Below are positions 26,623 to 35,635 of a DNA stretch of 64,000 bases, in pieces (position 1 is the stretch's first letter; every line of letters begins with the position of its first letter). The DNA comes from Alkalicoccus urumqiensis (GTDB taxonomy: Bacteria; Bacillota; Bacilli; Bacillales; Salisediminibacteriaceae). The stretch covers positions 62,001 to 126,000 of the forward strand of contig NZ_PVNS01000001.1 of assembly GCF_002993335.1 (NCBI RefSeq), written 5' to 3'. The notes below the pieces were generated by a model, which was not told where the DNA came from, ran no database searches, and saw nothing but the letters and a program-made list of their open reading frames with translations. Made by a program: the position numbers and the translations under genes.

Positions 26623-26827
26623 GCTGTCCCTCCCCGTGCCTGTACAATCATTAAACGTTTCTGTAACACTATTGTAAACATAGATGAATCGCTATTGCCA
26701 GCCGTTCGGCAGAAAAATGACGTGTTTTTCAAGTTTTCTTTCGTTTTTGTCACTTTTTTCACGTTATCTTACCTATCTGGGTTTGTCTGTCAGACAGCTT
26801 ACATGCCGTTTTTCCTTTGCCGGGCAG

Positions 26828-26870
26828 CAAAAAACTGCCGCAGAAAGCAGTTTAAGCTTTCTGCGGCAGT
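26828..26870 (-). terminator. Terminator of comK
   Basis: A near-perfect AAACTGCCGCAGAAAGC stem has a short loop and six Ts following on the minus strand. Confidence 0.92.
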
Positions 26871-26908
26871 TTCGTCCGGGTCTCCGGACAGGCAGCCGGC
26901 CTGCCTCG

Positions 26909-27388
26909 TTATCCTGTGAAATCTTTCGGTGTATACGTCATAATCTGCTTTGCAAACTGCAGCACATGCAGCGTCCGGGTATATTGATTCTGAACTGTCA
27001 CCGGGGAAACCGGCAGATCCTCTGACGTGCCATCTCTCATCCACAGCCTGCTGATCCCGCCGGCGCGGTCCTCCACCTGATGAAGATGCTGGGAGATAAT
27101 CCAGCAGCACTCTCTGCTCGTTGGGGAATGGGTCGGAAACGCGGCAATTCCTTTCTGCTCAAATAGAAGCACCGGAATCTTTTGGCGGTACTTTAAAAAA
27201 TACATAACAGCTTTCACACGCCCTTCGTAAGACGCAAAGCCGTAATGGCAGCTCCGCCGGATGATGGCAAACGGGGATTCTTCCACGTGGAAAGTACGGC
27301 CTTTCTCCACCACCATGGTTCCTCCTTCCGGACGAGCGGCAGGGCGCAGCAGCTGGGTTGCATCAGATACAATATACAGTTTTTTCAT
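26909..27388 (-). CDS. comK: Competence transcription factor ComK homologue
   Basis: The 159-residue protein matches the ComK family. SCHYGFASYEGRVKAVMYFL and the following KIPVLLFEQKGIAAFPTHSPTSRECCWI align with the core of B. subtilis ComK, and SPVTVQNQYTRTLHV with its DNA-binding C-terminal half. It is shorter than the 192-residue B. subtilis protein, mainly at the C-terminus. ComK activates DNA-uptake genes and its own gene by binding AAAA-N5-TTTT boxes; such boxes lie about 115 bases upstream. RBS is AAAAGGAG. It diverges from a sigma-factor gene. Confidence 0.88.
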   Translation of the reverse strand: MKKLYIVSDATQLLRPAARPEGGTMVVEKGRTFHVEESPFAIIRRSCHYGFASYEGRVKAVMYFLKYRQKIPVLLFEQKGIAAFPTHSPTSRECCWIISQHLHQVEDRAGGISRLWMRDGTSEDLPVSPVTVQNQYTRTLHVLQFAKQIMTYTPKDFTG

Positions 27389-27502
27389 CGTCAGTCTCCT
27401 TTTGTCAGTTTCAGTAGTAGGTTGTAGTTCTGCGATCAGTAGAATTGTAAGGAATAGACTGTACTGCCTTTTATTATCATAGCTAATCTCGAAATAAACT
27501 GC

Positions 27503-27530
27503 AATTCATTTTTTGAAAAATGAATTTTTT
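27503..27530. promoter_or_regulatory. Candidate ComK box (AT-boxes) in the comK-sigma gap
   Basis: An inverted repeat AATTCATTTTT / AAAAATGAATT contains AAAA-TGAAT-TTTT, matching the ComK AT-box consensus AAAA-N5-TTTT. A second, weaker box abuts it. The spacing between boxes is shorter than the known B. subtilis spacings, so this is a candidate only. The rest of the comK-sigma gap shows no gene. Confidence 0.5.
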
Positions 27531-27706
27531 TAAATTGGCAGCAAACACTGTTTTTCCTCCGTGCGTATTCGTTGTTTCACTGATGAACCGGAAGCGTTTC
27601 TCCAGGCGGACCGCCTCGTTTACCGGTTCGCAGAATGCGGCCCGGCAGAGATATAGTCGTTTTACCGCGGAATACCGGAGCGGCCGCTCCTCTGGAGAGA
27701 AACACT

Positions 27707-28207
27707 GTGCATACTCTGTCATTTGAAGAAACGTTAAGTCAGTTTGAGCCGATGATTCATGAATTTATCCACCGTTACCGCCTGTACCGCCAGAAAGACG
27801 AGGCATTGCAGACAGCCCGAATTGCTTTGTATTATGCGTGGAATGAATTTAATCCGAAAAAAGGAGATTTCGCACCCTACGCCTCTTCTTATATCCGTGG
27901 ATACCTCCGTCATCAGCTGACCCGCAGCACCCGGCTTCAGGAAAGAAGTGTGAGTATGGACCCGTTCACGATGGATATCCATACGGCAGAAGAAGACATC
28001 CTGCATTCCAGCATCGCTATACGAAGTGTCATTGACTCCTTACCAATATCCACCCGGGAAAAGGAGTGGCTTTCTCTCTATGTACTGGAGGGAGCCGGCC
28101 CTTCTGAAGCCGCCCGGCAAATGAACATCAAGCCGGGTACAGCCGCCTCGCTCCGTAAATCAGCGCTCGCAAAAATACGAAAGCCCTCGATTCAAAGTGA
28201 TTTCTAA
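27707..28207 (+). CDS. Small sigma-70 family factor
   Basis: The 166-residue protein has a sigma-70 region 2 (ALQTARIALYYAWNEFNPKKGDFAPYASSYIRGYLRHQL, about 30-75) and a region 4 helix-turn-helix (STREKEWLSLYVLEGAGPSEAARQMNIKPGTAASLRKSAL, about 115-155). It resembles SigH/ComX-like minor sigma factors more than ECF factors with a partner anti-sigma gene. The GTG at 27707 has GGAGAG upstream; a longer frame back to 27635 lacks one. It faces away from comK, so a competence role is plausible but inferred. Confidence 0.8.
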   Translation: MHTLSFEETLSQFEPMIHEFIHRYRLYRQKDEALQTARIALYYAWNEFNPKKGDFAPYASSYIRGYLRHQLTRSTRLQERSVSMDPFTMDIHTAEEDILHSSIAIRSVIDSLPISTREKEWLSLYVLEGAGPSEAARQMNIKPGTAASLRKSALAKIRKPSIQSDF

Positions 28208-28258
28208 AGCTATTCTTTAAAGATAGAAGGGGAGGGAAACCGGCTTTCTTCCTAAAAC

Positions 28259-28300
28259 AACAGCTGCCGGTACCATTCACCGGCCGCTGCTGTTTATTAA
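28259..28300 (+). terminator. Probable terminator of the sigma-factor gene
   Basis: AACAGCnGCCGGT pairs with ACCGGCnGCTGTT, followed by TATTAA. The T-tract is weak. Confidence 0.6.
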
Positions 28301-28481
28301 GCTGGGGAAAAGCAAGCGGCGGAGGCACTTGTTGCATCCTGTTAGTTACATAGGCATTTATGCATCGTTGTATTATTTTTTGTATGGTTCTATTGATGAA
28401 TCCTCTCGTTTTTCCATAGTATTCAGAAAAATACCATGATAATTTGACATATATAATACTTCTACTTTTAAAGGAGGCCCT

Positions 28482-29141
28482 ATGCTAGAAGCTGTCTCGC
28501 AGAAAAACGTTCTGCTCTTGTCCCGACATTCTGATACACCGGCACGGCTGCCAGAGCTGCCGCCGGAAATGAAGCTCCACACCGAGACTCCCGCGGATGA
28601 ACCTGATATCTGTCTGGTGTACGCAGAAACGATCGAAGAAGCACTGGACTGGCTACATACGATTCAACAGACAACATCCCGCCCTCCAGTCCTTCTTCTG
28701 CCTCGTACAGACGAGCAGGAGGCACTGCTTTTAATGAAGAAACCTCTTGCTGGACTGATCACCCTTGATTGGCTTCATCAGGAAACCGACCGGATTTTCT
28801 CCATGTTGCACAGCGGTGAATTTCTGCTGGACCCGGCATTCTATCAGCCGCTTGTTAAAGCAACTATCCAGCTGCGGCGCAGAACACAGCCGATCACCCG
28901 CTTTTACCTCGATGAAGAGGCGGTGGATCCGGCACTGTCCAGAACGGAAAAGCAGATTCTTCTGCACCTCGCCAACGGCTGTAATACGGAAGCGATAGCT
29001 GAAGAAATGTTTTATTCACCAAAGACAGTCAAAAGTTATATCAGCCGCCTGATCCGGCACCTCCATGCACCGGACCGCACAGCTGTCGTACTGCATGCCA
29101 TCCGCAGCAACTGGCTGATTGACGAGCGCGGCTCATCATGA
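28482..29141 (+). CDS. LuxR-type regulator with receiver-like domain (paralogue B)
   Basis: The 219-residue protein has the same layout as paralogue A: a receiver-like N-terminus (about 5-120) with no Asp at the phosphorylation position (PDICLVYAET), a retained Lys-Pro-like end (MKKPLAGLITLDW), and a LuxR helix-turn-helix (LSRTEKQILLHLANGCNTEAIAEEMFYSPKTVKSYISRLI). It starts at ATG behind AAAGGAGG with a short spacer and is followed closely by paralogue C. Confidence 0.85.
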   Translation: MLEAVSQKNVLLLSRHSDTPARLPELPPEMKLHTETPADEPDICLVYAETIEEALDWLHTIQQTTSRPPVLLLPRTDEQEALLLMKKPLAGLITLDWLHQETDRIFSMLHSGEFLLDPAFYQPLVKATIQLRRRTQPITRFYLDEEAVDPALSRTEKQILLHLANGCNTEAIAEEMFYSPKTVKSYISRLIRHLHAPDRTAVVLHAIRSNWLIDERGSS

Positions 29142-29254
29142 CAAAATCGCTTCCCGTTTCATCGCTGTTCTACTAAGATTTTCGAGACAGTGTGAACTGC
29201 TTAACAGTTTCTCTTCCCCCTCCCTGGCATACTTATGTCAGAGGAGGGATTTTT

Positions 29255-29917
29255 GTGGAAACGAATGCTGCTTTATATCACTCAACAAGCGCCCCTGTCC
29301 CTTTCATGAACTTTCCTGCATTCCCTGTGGATAATGCATCTGTGTCCTGCATCCGTGCGGACACCGTGGTACTTTTGTTTGCAGACAGCCAGAAACAGCT
29401 TGAACAGGATCTGGATGCTTTTGCACCGGATAAACCGGTGCTGGTCATCACCCCGGATGACTGTGCCGCCCAGGCATTCAGCTTTCTGCAGCTGCCGCTC
29501 AGCGGTCTGACTACCCTGACCTATTTCCAGCATCATGCAGAAGAGCTTCTCTACCAGGTTCAAAAATACGGCATGGCAGTAGAACCGCAGTTTGTACGTC
29601 ATGCAGCCCGCGTGATTGACGCGGAACGAAAAGCAGCCCTTCCGATCGCCAGAATGTACCTGCATGCTGAAAAAGCAGCTTCCGTGTTCACCCAAAGAGA
29701 ACAGAAAATGATCAATCTCCTGCTGAACGGCGTTTCCACGTCAGATATCGCCCGGGAGCTTCATTACTCCCCCCTGACCGTCAAACGCTATATCAGTGAT
29801 ATGGTTTCCCGGCTGAATGCCGGAGACCGGGTCAACTTCATCCGAATCCTCATGCTCCGCGGCTGGATTGTGCAGGAGAAAGAGTGGAACGGAACATCTT
29901 ATGCATCAACGGACTAG
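29255..29917 (+). CDS. LuxR-type regulator with receiver-like domain (paralogue C)
   Basis: The 220-residue protein is related to A, B and D. The receiver-like domain ends in LQLPLSGLTTLTYF, and the LuxR helix-turn-helix is FTQREQKMINLLLNGVSTSDIARELHYSPLTVKRYISDMV. The phosphoacceptor Asp is not recognisable. The GTG at 29255 is chosen because GAGGAGGGA lies just upstream; the longer frame has no ribosome binding site. The 113-base gap after paralogue B suggests a local duplication. Confidence 0.83.
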   Translation: METNAALYHSTSAPVPFMNFPAFPVDNASVSCIRADTVVLLFADSQKQLEQDLDAFAPDKPVLVITPDDCAAQAFSFLQLPLSGLTTLTYFQHHAEELLYQVQKYGMAVEPQFVRHAARVIDAERKAALPIARMYLHAEKAASVFTQREQKMINLLLNGVSTSDIARELHYSPLTVKRYISDMVSRLNAGDRVNFIRILMLRGWIVQEKEWNGTSYASTD

Positions 29918-30001
29918 GAAGTTTTCACATTCATGCTTCAATAGAGAATGCAGCATTAGGAGAAACACCACGATGTGAATGTCTGTCCATATGACGAAAA
30001 C

Positions 30002-30059
30002 CAAAAAACCGGACGATCACGAAACGCTGAGCGCGTTTTATATGATCGTCCGGTTTTTT
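30002..30059. terminator. Bidirectional terminator
   Basis: AAAAAACCGGACGATCA and TGATCGTCCGGTTTTTT form a 17-bp stem between paralogue C and the converging SLH-CAP gene. Confidence 0.95.
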
Positions 30060-30075
30060 CATTCGAATGAAGACC

Positions 30076-31062
30076 TTATTTCTGAATAAACATCTGCACA
30101 TAATACCGTTCGCCGTTTTCCTCATAGTAGCCGACGCCGATATGCGTGTAATCGCTCTTCAAAATGTTTTCACGATGACCGGTACTGTTCATCCATGCAT
30201 CCACGGCGGTCTGCGGATCCTGGTAGCCTCTGGCGATGTTTTCCCCTGCGGACTGATACTCGATTCCATCCGCCTGAAGCATATCAAATGGCGAGCCGTA
30301 TTCAGGGGACTCATGGGCAAAATAGTTATTAACATGAAAGTCTTCCGCCTTTTTCATCGCTGTCGCTTCGACAGCACGGTCACGCCCAAGCGGTTCGAGG
30401 CCGGCAGCCTCCCGTTCCGCATTTGTTCCTTCAATGACCGCCTCTACCTCTGCATTATAAAGAGGCGTTTCACCGCCGATCGCTGTGCCGTTTACTGCCC
30501 GGTCCAGGAAAACAGCTGTCTGGGCTCTCGTCACCGGCTCATCCGGAGAGAAGCGGCCTGCTTCTGTTCCGGCAGCAATTCCTTCCGAAGCCAGAATACT
30601 GATATAGTCCGACGCCCAGTGGGAATCGGGCACATCAGTGAAAGAAGAACTGCTGCTGCTCTGAATATCTAAGCCTTCGACCAGAATTTTCGCCATCTCT
30701 GCGCGTGTCAGTTCATCATCCGGACGAAACCGGGTATCTGCTGCGAATATGCCTTCTTCCACCAGTCCATAAACAAACGGCGCATCATTTCTTGATGTAT
30801 CTACATCTTCAAATCGATGAGTTGTTGTTATTTCTCCACCCGTTCCCAGGTAGCGGCCGAAAATATAAGCACTCTCGCTCCGGCTCACTTCCCTTTCCGG
30901 CTGAAACGTGCCGTCCGGATAGCCTGTAATGACCCCTTCACTGCTCCACGTCTCCACTGCGCTGGATGCCCAGTGTCCGTCTGCATCGGAAAAAGAGGAA
31001 GCTTGTACGCCTGCTGGAAACAAGACAATACCTGCGGCCAGAATCGTCAATAACAGTTTCAT
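30076..31062 (-). CDS. SLH-CAP surface protein
   Basis: Of 328 residues, a signal peptide (about 1-22) is followed by three S-layer homology repeats (about 25-75, 85-135, 140-190; each with a GxFxPxxxxTRAxxA-like core) and a C-terminal CAP/SCP domain (about 210-328) with the signature MNSTGHRENILKSDYTHIGVGYY. SLH repeats bind pyruvylated cell-wall polymer. The CAP domain, like YkwD/YlbC of bacilli, has no settled enzymatic role. The ATG at 31062 fits the signal peptide. It is monocistronic. Confidence 0.9.
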   Translation of the reverse strand: MKLLLTILAAGIVLFPAGVQASSFSDADGHWASSAVETWSSEGVITGYPDGTFQPEREVSRSESAYIFGRYLGTGGEITTTHRFEDVDTSRNDAPFVYGLVEEGIFAADTRFRPDDELTRAEMAKILVEGLDIQSSSSSSFTDVPDSHWASDYISILASEGIAAGTEAGRFSPDEPVTRAQTAVFLDRAVNGTAIGGETPLYNAEVEAVIEGTNAEREAAGLEPLGRDRAVEATAMKKAEDFHVNNYFAHESPEYGSPFDMLQADGIEYQSAGENIARGYQDPQTAVDAWMNSTGHRENILKSDYTHIGVGYYEENGERYYVQMFIQK

Positions 31063-31164
31063 TGTGATCCCTCCAGTCAATTGTCGGTTAGTATAACACA
31101 GGATCTGTGTTTTTCTATATGCTTAATGACACAGGAGGAAAAGCTCATTCACCCGCCCCTGCCG

Positions 31165-32124
31165 TCAATTTCGGATGATAATGTAAATCATATAAAGAAG
31201 ATAAGCGAGAGCAAGCACAGCCCCTTCCCGCCTGCCGATCCGTAAGCCTGTCGAAGCAAATACGAGAAGCAGTGCGGTAATAACAAGCATAAAAATAATG
31301 TCCACTGCAATCTGCGGGCTTGTCACGAGCGGAGCAATCGTGCCGGCTGCCCCTAAAACGAAGAAAATATTGAAAATGTTACTCCCGACAATGTTTCCGA
31401 CAGCTATGTCCGCTTCCTTTTTCAGTGCGGCAGTCAACGATGTTATCAGCTCCGGGAGCGACGTACCAGCCGCGACGATCGTCAAACCGACAAGCGTTTC
31501 ACTCATACCGAGGTCAAGCGCGATGACAACGGCATTTCGAACGACGATGTCTCCACCGATCACAACCGCTGCCAGGCCGCCTATCGTTAACAGGCTCTGC
31601 TTCCAGAGTGGTCCTTCCGGAGGCGGCCCGGCGTCCGGTACCCCCTGCTCCGCACGGCCTTTTCTGGCTGTTTCAATAACATAATATAAGAACACCGAAA
31701 AGAAGAGCAGGAGAAGCAGCCCATCCCCCCGTGTAATAACAGTTTCCTCTGTCTGCTGCAGAAACCGGTCCCCGACCATGACAAGCAGAGCCGCTCCTGC
31801 AAGAAATGTGAAAGGAATCTCCTTTTTCACCGTTTCACTCTGCACGAGAAGCGGTGAAACAAGGGCGGTCACCCCCAGAATCAGAGCAATATTAAAAATA
31901 TTGCTGCCGACTGCGTTACCGACCGCCACTCCGGCATTTCCTTCCAGTGCAGCGGAAATACTGACTGTCGCCTCCGGTGCGCTTGTCCCGAATGCTACAA
32001 CCGTCAGCCCGATCAGGAGCGGAGATACACGAAGCCCTGCTGCAATCGAAGACGCCCCGCGGACGAAATAGTCCGCTCCCTTAATCAATAGTACAAACCC
32101 AACTGCCAACAGCAGATAGCTCAT
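31165..32124 (-). CDS. Calcium/sodium antiporter (YrbG type)
   Basis: The 319-residue inner-membrane exchanger has about ten membrane spans in two inverted halves. Each half carries the CaCA alpha-repeat: VVAFGTSAPEATVSISAAL followed by GNAVGSNIFNI in the first, and VAAGTSLPELITSLTAAL followed by GNIVGSNIFNI in the second. It probably exports Ca2+ in exchange for Na+ (or K+/H+), useful under saline or alkaline conditions. RBS is GAGGAGG. Confidence 0.93.
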   Translation of the reverse strand: MSYLLLAVGFVLLIKGADYFVRGASSIAAGLRVSPLLIGLTVVAFGTSAPEATVSISAALEGNAGVAVGNAVGSNIFNIALILGVTALVSPLLVQSETVKKEIPFTFLAGAALLVMVGDRFLQQTEETVITRGDGLLLLLFFSVFLYYVIETARKGRAEQGVPDAGPPPEGPLWKQSLLTIGGLAAVVIGGDIVVRNAVVIALDLGMSETLVGLTIVAAGTSLPELITSLTAALKKEADIAVGNIVGSNIFNIFFVLGAAGTIAPLVTSPQIAVDIIFMLVITALLLVFASTGLRIGRREGAVLALAYLLYMIYIIIRN

Positions 32125-32621
32125 AACTGCCTCCTCTTATCCTTTTTCTTCTTATATCATAATCCAAAATAAGCCTTTCTGCTATTGCATTCAACGTGAT
32201 TCGAATATAATACATATATTATACATATTTTTACTTCTGATCATGTATTTAGATGCTTTAATATAACATAAAATCCCTTTTATATTTTATTATGTAAACT
32301 AATGTTGATTTACGTTTCTGATATATAGTATATTTAAACTAGTTCTTTTCTGTTTACAGAGACTCCTTTTCACTCTGAGAAAAGCACATCCGGCGCTGTA
32401 TTTCATGAAAAGGGGCCGCAGGTTTTCTATGGCCGATCATCTTTCCATTTCATCCAGTTTATTCGCTGCAAGGAATCACACCAGGATCTCAACCACCCCC
32501 TGCGCCGGGATTTTTTACTCCGCTCTCCCTCAGGACTTTTCTACCTTATCTTCCATTTCATCCAATTCTGCGTTTAAACCTGTGTTTCATGGAAATAATA
32601 TTCCATAAGGAGGGGATGACG
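32125..32621. other. AT-rich gene-free stretch
   Basis: From about 32170 to 32360 the base composition is far more AT-rich than the surroundings. It holds the palindrome TATAATA-CATA-TATTATA and several TATAAT-like hexamers, probably promoter DNA for the flanking divergent genes. No gene is supported. Confidence 0.55.
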
Positions 32622-33650
32622 TTGAACCATTTCTGGAAATCTACGGCAGCAGGCCTTACTGCTTTCTTTATCGCCGGAACAATCACCTCGGCTTCCACAC
32701 CTGCTGTCACAATGAATGACGACGTACTTTCGTTTGATCAGCAGCCATTTATTGAACAGGGACGGACGTTCGTGCCAATGCGGGCCATTTACGAAGCATT
32801 TGGCGCCGAGGTACGCTGGGATCAGGACAGTCAGACAGTCACTGCCTTGAAAGATGGGGAGCGGCTGCGTATGACTATCAGCGAACCTGAAGCATCTGTC
32901 AACGGGGAAACGGTATACCTTGACGCCCCGCCTCAGCTTACAGAGAAAAACCGCACGATGGTTCCGCTCCGTTTTATCAGCGAAACATTCGGTGCAGAGG
33001 TCCGGTGGGATGCGGAAGCAGGCATCGCCCGTCTGTATGAAGAGGACATTCCTTCACCGGACGCTGATTCCCTGGAAGAGAAGGGCCGCATGATTCAGGA
33101 AATCACTGCAGAAGCGGTATTTCTCGAAGAGCCCTTTGACCAGGCCGCTCAAGAGTTGAGTCCGTATGCCACTTCTTCCTACATCGATCAGGAGGCGGCC
33201 GCCTTCTATGAGGATGAAACGTTCTGCTATTCCTGCGATCAGCAGTATTTTCCATTCAATATTGCCGACGGCATTCTTTATGAGAAAGAATCTTCCGGAG
33301 AAAACGGCGTATTCATCCGGACGTATTCTGCTCCCAGCGAACTTCACCGCTCCGCTGTCTATGACTATGAGCTGATCCGTGAAGACGGCGAATGGAAAGT
33401 GGACTCGTTTGAGCCGGATTATGAGGCAGAGCTCACAAAAACATTGTCGATGGAAGAAGCACTCTATACGGTGAAAGACAGCTACAGCAAAACGCAGGAT
33501 AACCTCCAGGTCTACTACCGCGGACAGGAGGAACGGGAGTCGCAGGTAACCGGAGAAACGACAACTCATTACCAGTTTGCTGTTTACAGCGAGGCACTGC
33601 AGCAGCCGGTATGGGTCGATGCGGCGACGGGGGCTTTTGATTATCGGTAA
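32622..33650 (+). CDS. Secreted stalk-domain protein of unknown function
   Basis: Of about 342 residues, a signal peptide (about 1-28) precedes two copper-amine-oxidase-N-like repeats (about 30-145: FVPMRAIYEAFGAEVRWD and MVPLRFISETFGAEVRWD), then an uncharacterised acidic C-terminal region (about 155-342) with a CYSC pair. The TTG at 32622 is favoured because AAGGAGGGG sits at the right distance; an ATG six bases earlier is too close. The stalk repeats also occur in the GH26 protein and the serine hydrolase here. Confidence 0.75.
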   Translation: MNHFWKSTAAGLTAFFIAGTITSASTPAVTMNDDVLSFDQQPFIEQGRTFVPMRAIYEAFGAEVRWDQDSQTVTALKDGERLRMTISEPEASVNGETVYLDAPPQLTEKNRTMVPLRFISETFGAEVRWDAEAGIARLYEEDIPSPDADSLEEKGRMIQEITAEAVFLEEPFDQAAQELSPYATSSYIDQEAAAFYEDETFCYSCDQQYFPFNIADGILYEKESSGENGVFIRTYSAPSELHRSAVYDYELIREDGEWKVDSFEPDYEAELTKTLSMEEALYTVKDSYSKTQDNLQVYYRGQEERESQVTGETTTHYQFAVYSEALQQPVWVDAATGAFDYR

Positions 33651-33740
33651 ATTGCAAAAGAATGGTAGCCAGATTCCTTCACTGCCACTATACTGGAAAA
33701 CAACACCAATGAAGTCTGACTGATACAGGAGGAACACCGG

Positions 33741-34382
33741 ATGCCGCCGAAGATTTACATGATGACTGAAACAGACACCCCCGCTGCCGTCTTTCCCGTG
33801 GCTCCTCCGCTCCAGCCGGAATTGATTACCGGTCTGGAACAGCTTCCGGATGCTCCGGCTGTCCTTTTATGGCAGACACCGAAAGCGTCGGAACGGGTAC
33901 ACACCATTCCCGCTTCACTCTTTCAAAAACATGCAATCGTCATGCTGCCCGACCACCAGGACATCATGAAGCATACGGCCTGCCTTCACGCTCCAATAAA
34001 AGGGCTGATCAGCTGGCAGACGTTTCAACGGTGGCCGGGCCATTTCCTGGCCATCGTTCAGAGCGGCTACCCGCTTCTGGAACCGGAGATGTCTTTCTAT
34101 CTGGCCCGAACGCTGTATGAATCTAAACGAAAGAACAGCCGCATCGTTTCTGTGCAGCTGCACCCGGACAAAGCACCGCCGGACCTCACGTATATTGAAC
34201 GGCTCGTGCTGGAAATGCTCGTAAACGGCGCATCCACCAATGATATTGCCCATTCACTTTACTATTCGGTCAAAACGGTTAAACGCTACATCACCCGGCT
34301 TCTCCGGAAGACGGATTCCCCGGACCGCACGACCATGGTCGTCCGTGCCTACCGCGAAGGCTGGGTGAAAGCGACTGTTTAA
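33741..34382 (+). CDS. LuxR-type regulator with receiver-like domain (paralogue D)
   Basis: The 213-residue protein is the fourth member of the local family. Its receiver-like N-terminus is the most divergent (PAVLLWQTPK where the phosphoacceptor would be), ends in LHAPIKGLISWQTF, and is followed by the LuxR helix-turn-helix YIERLVLEMLVNGASTNDIAHSLYYSVKTVKRYITRLL. RBS is AGGAGG. It is separated from A-C by three unrelated genes. Confidence 0.83.
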   Translation: MPPKIYMMTETDTPAAVFPVAPPLQPELITGLEQLPDAPAVLLWQTPKASERVHTIPASLFQKHAIVMLPDHQDIMKHTACLHAPIKGLISWQTFQRWPGHFLAIVQSGYPLLEPEMSFYLARTLYESKRKNSRIVSVQLHPDKAPPDLTYIERLVLEMLVNGASTNDIAHSLYYSVKTVKRYITRLLRKTDSPDRTTMVVRAYREGWVKATV

Positions 34383-34404
34383 CAGAAATGGCATGCTTAT
34401 ATAC

Positions 34405-34440
34405 GAACGGGAAGCAGCAGAAACCTGCTGCTTCCCGTTC
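34405..34440. terminator. Perfect 16-bp hairpin between converging genes
   Basis: GAACGGGAAGCAGCAG and its exact complement are separated by AAAC. It has no strong T-run but is well placed to terminate both transcripts. Confidence 0.75.
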
Positions 34441-34452
34441 GTTGTCTGCCTC

Positions 34453-35295
34453 CTATATCCGTTCGTAAAGAATCCACGAGGAATCGAGCTCCCACCGCTG
34501 TGTACTCGATGCGACCCACGGCTGATCGCCGTATTCATCGATCCAGACGATCGTTTCTGTCTCCAGCCGCGCATCCAGCGCTTCCTTTACAGGTGTGAGC
34601 GCCTTCCACAGGCCGGGCTGACGGTCCGCGTCGGTCCACGGATAAAGGACGTGCAGGTAGTCATTCCCTTTCTGATCGTGGACCGCTGCTGCTGCTCGTT
34701 TTCCGTCCGGATGAACGACGATGTGCCATTCGTTCGTATTTACCGACCGGAATAACGGCTTCTCAGGCGGAAACGGATAGTAGCACTCGACAGGCATATG
34801 CCGGGTCTCGTACATTTTCTCCAGCCAGCGCCTCTTCTCATCGGAATCATGCACTTCTTTCCACGGCACGGCCTCAGCCGGCACTTCGGGGAGTGTCTGC
34901 CGCTTCCAGATGTGAAATTCCGGACCTCCGATGAGCCCGGCCTGCTCCAGCACCCGCCGCGCCGGCTTGTTCTCAATCTCTGTGAAACCGCCGATCCAGT
35001 GCGCCCCCGTCTCCTGTCCAGCCAGAGCACGGACTTCCTCCATCAGCTTCCCTGCAATCCCCCGCCCTCTGAAGCGGACATCGGTCCGCAGCCGGCCGAG
35101 CATGGCAAACGTATCTGCAGTCAGACTCCATCCTGCCGTAGCTGCAAGATGTCCTTCTTCGAACCAGCCGTACATCCGCCCGGGGCTTTCTACCAGGCGG
35201 TGGTATACATCCCGTATGTAATCTCTTCCTGCACCAAGCTCCATCCCGCAGTAAAGGTCGTAATCTTCCTGCGTCAGTCTCCGGATTTCCGCCAA
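34453..35295 (-). CDS. GNAT-family acetyltransferase
   Basis: The 280-residue protein has an N-terminal GNAT domain. LGRLRTDVRFRGRGIAGKLMEEV at about 75-97 is the acetyl-CoA-binding motif A with the RGRGIAG loop. A second half, possibly a degenerate GNAT repeat, follows. The substrate is unknown. The start is a TTG (35293-35295) behind AGAGGAGGA; the frame upstream lacks a ribosome binding site. Confidence 0.8.
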   Translation of the reverse strand: MAEIRRLTQEDYDLYCGMELGAGRDYIRDVYHRLVESPGRMYGWFEEGHLAATAGWSLTADTFAMLGRLRTDVRFRGRGIAGKLMEEVRALAGQETGAHWIGGFTEIENKPARRVLEQAGLIGGPEFHIWKRQTLPEVPAEAVPWKEVHDSDEKRRWLEKMYETRHMPVECYYPFPPEKPLFRSVNTNEWHIVVHPDGKRAAAAVHDQKGNDYLHVLYPWTDADRQPGLWKALTPVKEALDARLETETIVWIDEYGDQPWVASSTQRWELDSSWILYERI

Positions 35296-35606
35296 AATAG
35301 TTCCTCCTCTGCTCACAGTTCTATTCCTATGCATAATAAGCCAGTTTCGTGAAAAAATCGATTCATATGCATTTTTTCTTGCTGTAAACTTTCCCGCTAT
35401 AGTAAACTGAAAACCGCTCCCGCCTCGCTAAAATTCTTCTCAACGTGACATTTCACGCTTGAATATGCATAAAGAACTATAACTTTTTCAAGAAAACAAC
35501 TTTTCTCAAAAAAACCACCCTTCTTCCTGCGCCTGTTCCTTTCTTCACATTGCGTCATTTAGGACTATTCCCCTGTAGAGGTGTTAACTGCTAAGCTGTT
35601 AACGTA
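35296..35606. other. Gene-free upstream region
   Basis: No gene is supported. It contains GTTAACTGCTAAGCTGTTAAC at about 35583, two GTTAAC palindromes flanking a short spacer. This region must hold the promoter of the riboswitch-led GH114 gene, but I cannot assign -35 and -10 boxes with confidence. Confidence 0.5.
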
Positions 35607-35622
35607 CGCTGTCCGGACAGCG
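35607..35622. promoter_or_regulatory. Perfect 16-bp palindrome before the riboswitch
   Basis: CGCTGTCCGGACAGCG is a perfect palindrome 14-30 bases before the aptamer. It may be an operator, or a hairpin at the 5' end of the leader transcript. Confidence 0.6.
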
Positions 35623-35635
35623 AACTGAACTAAAT

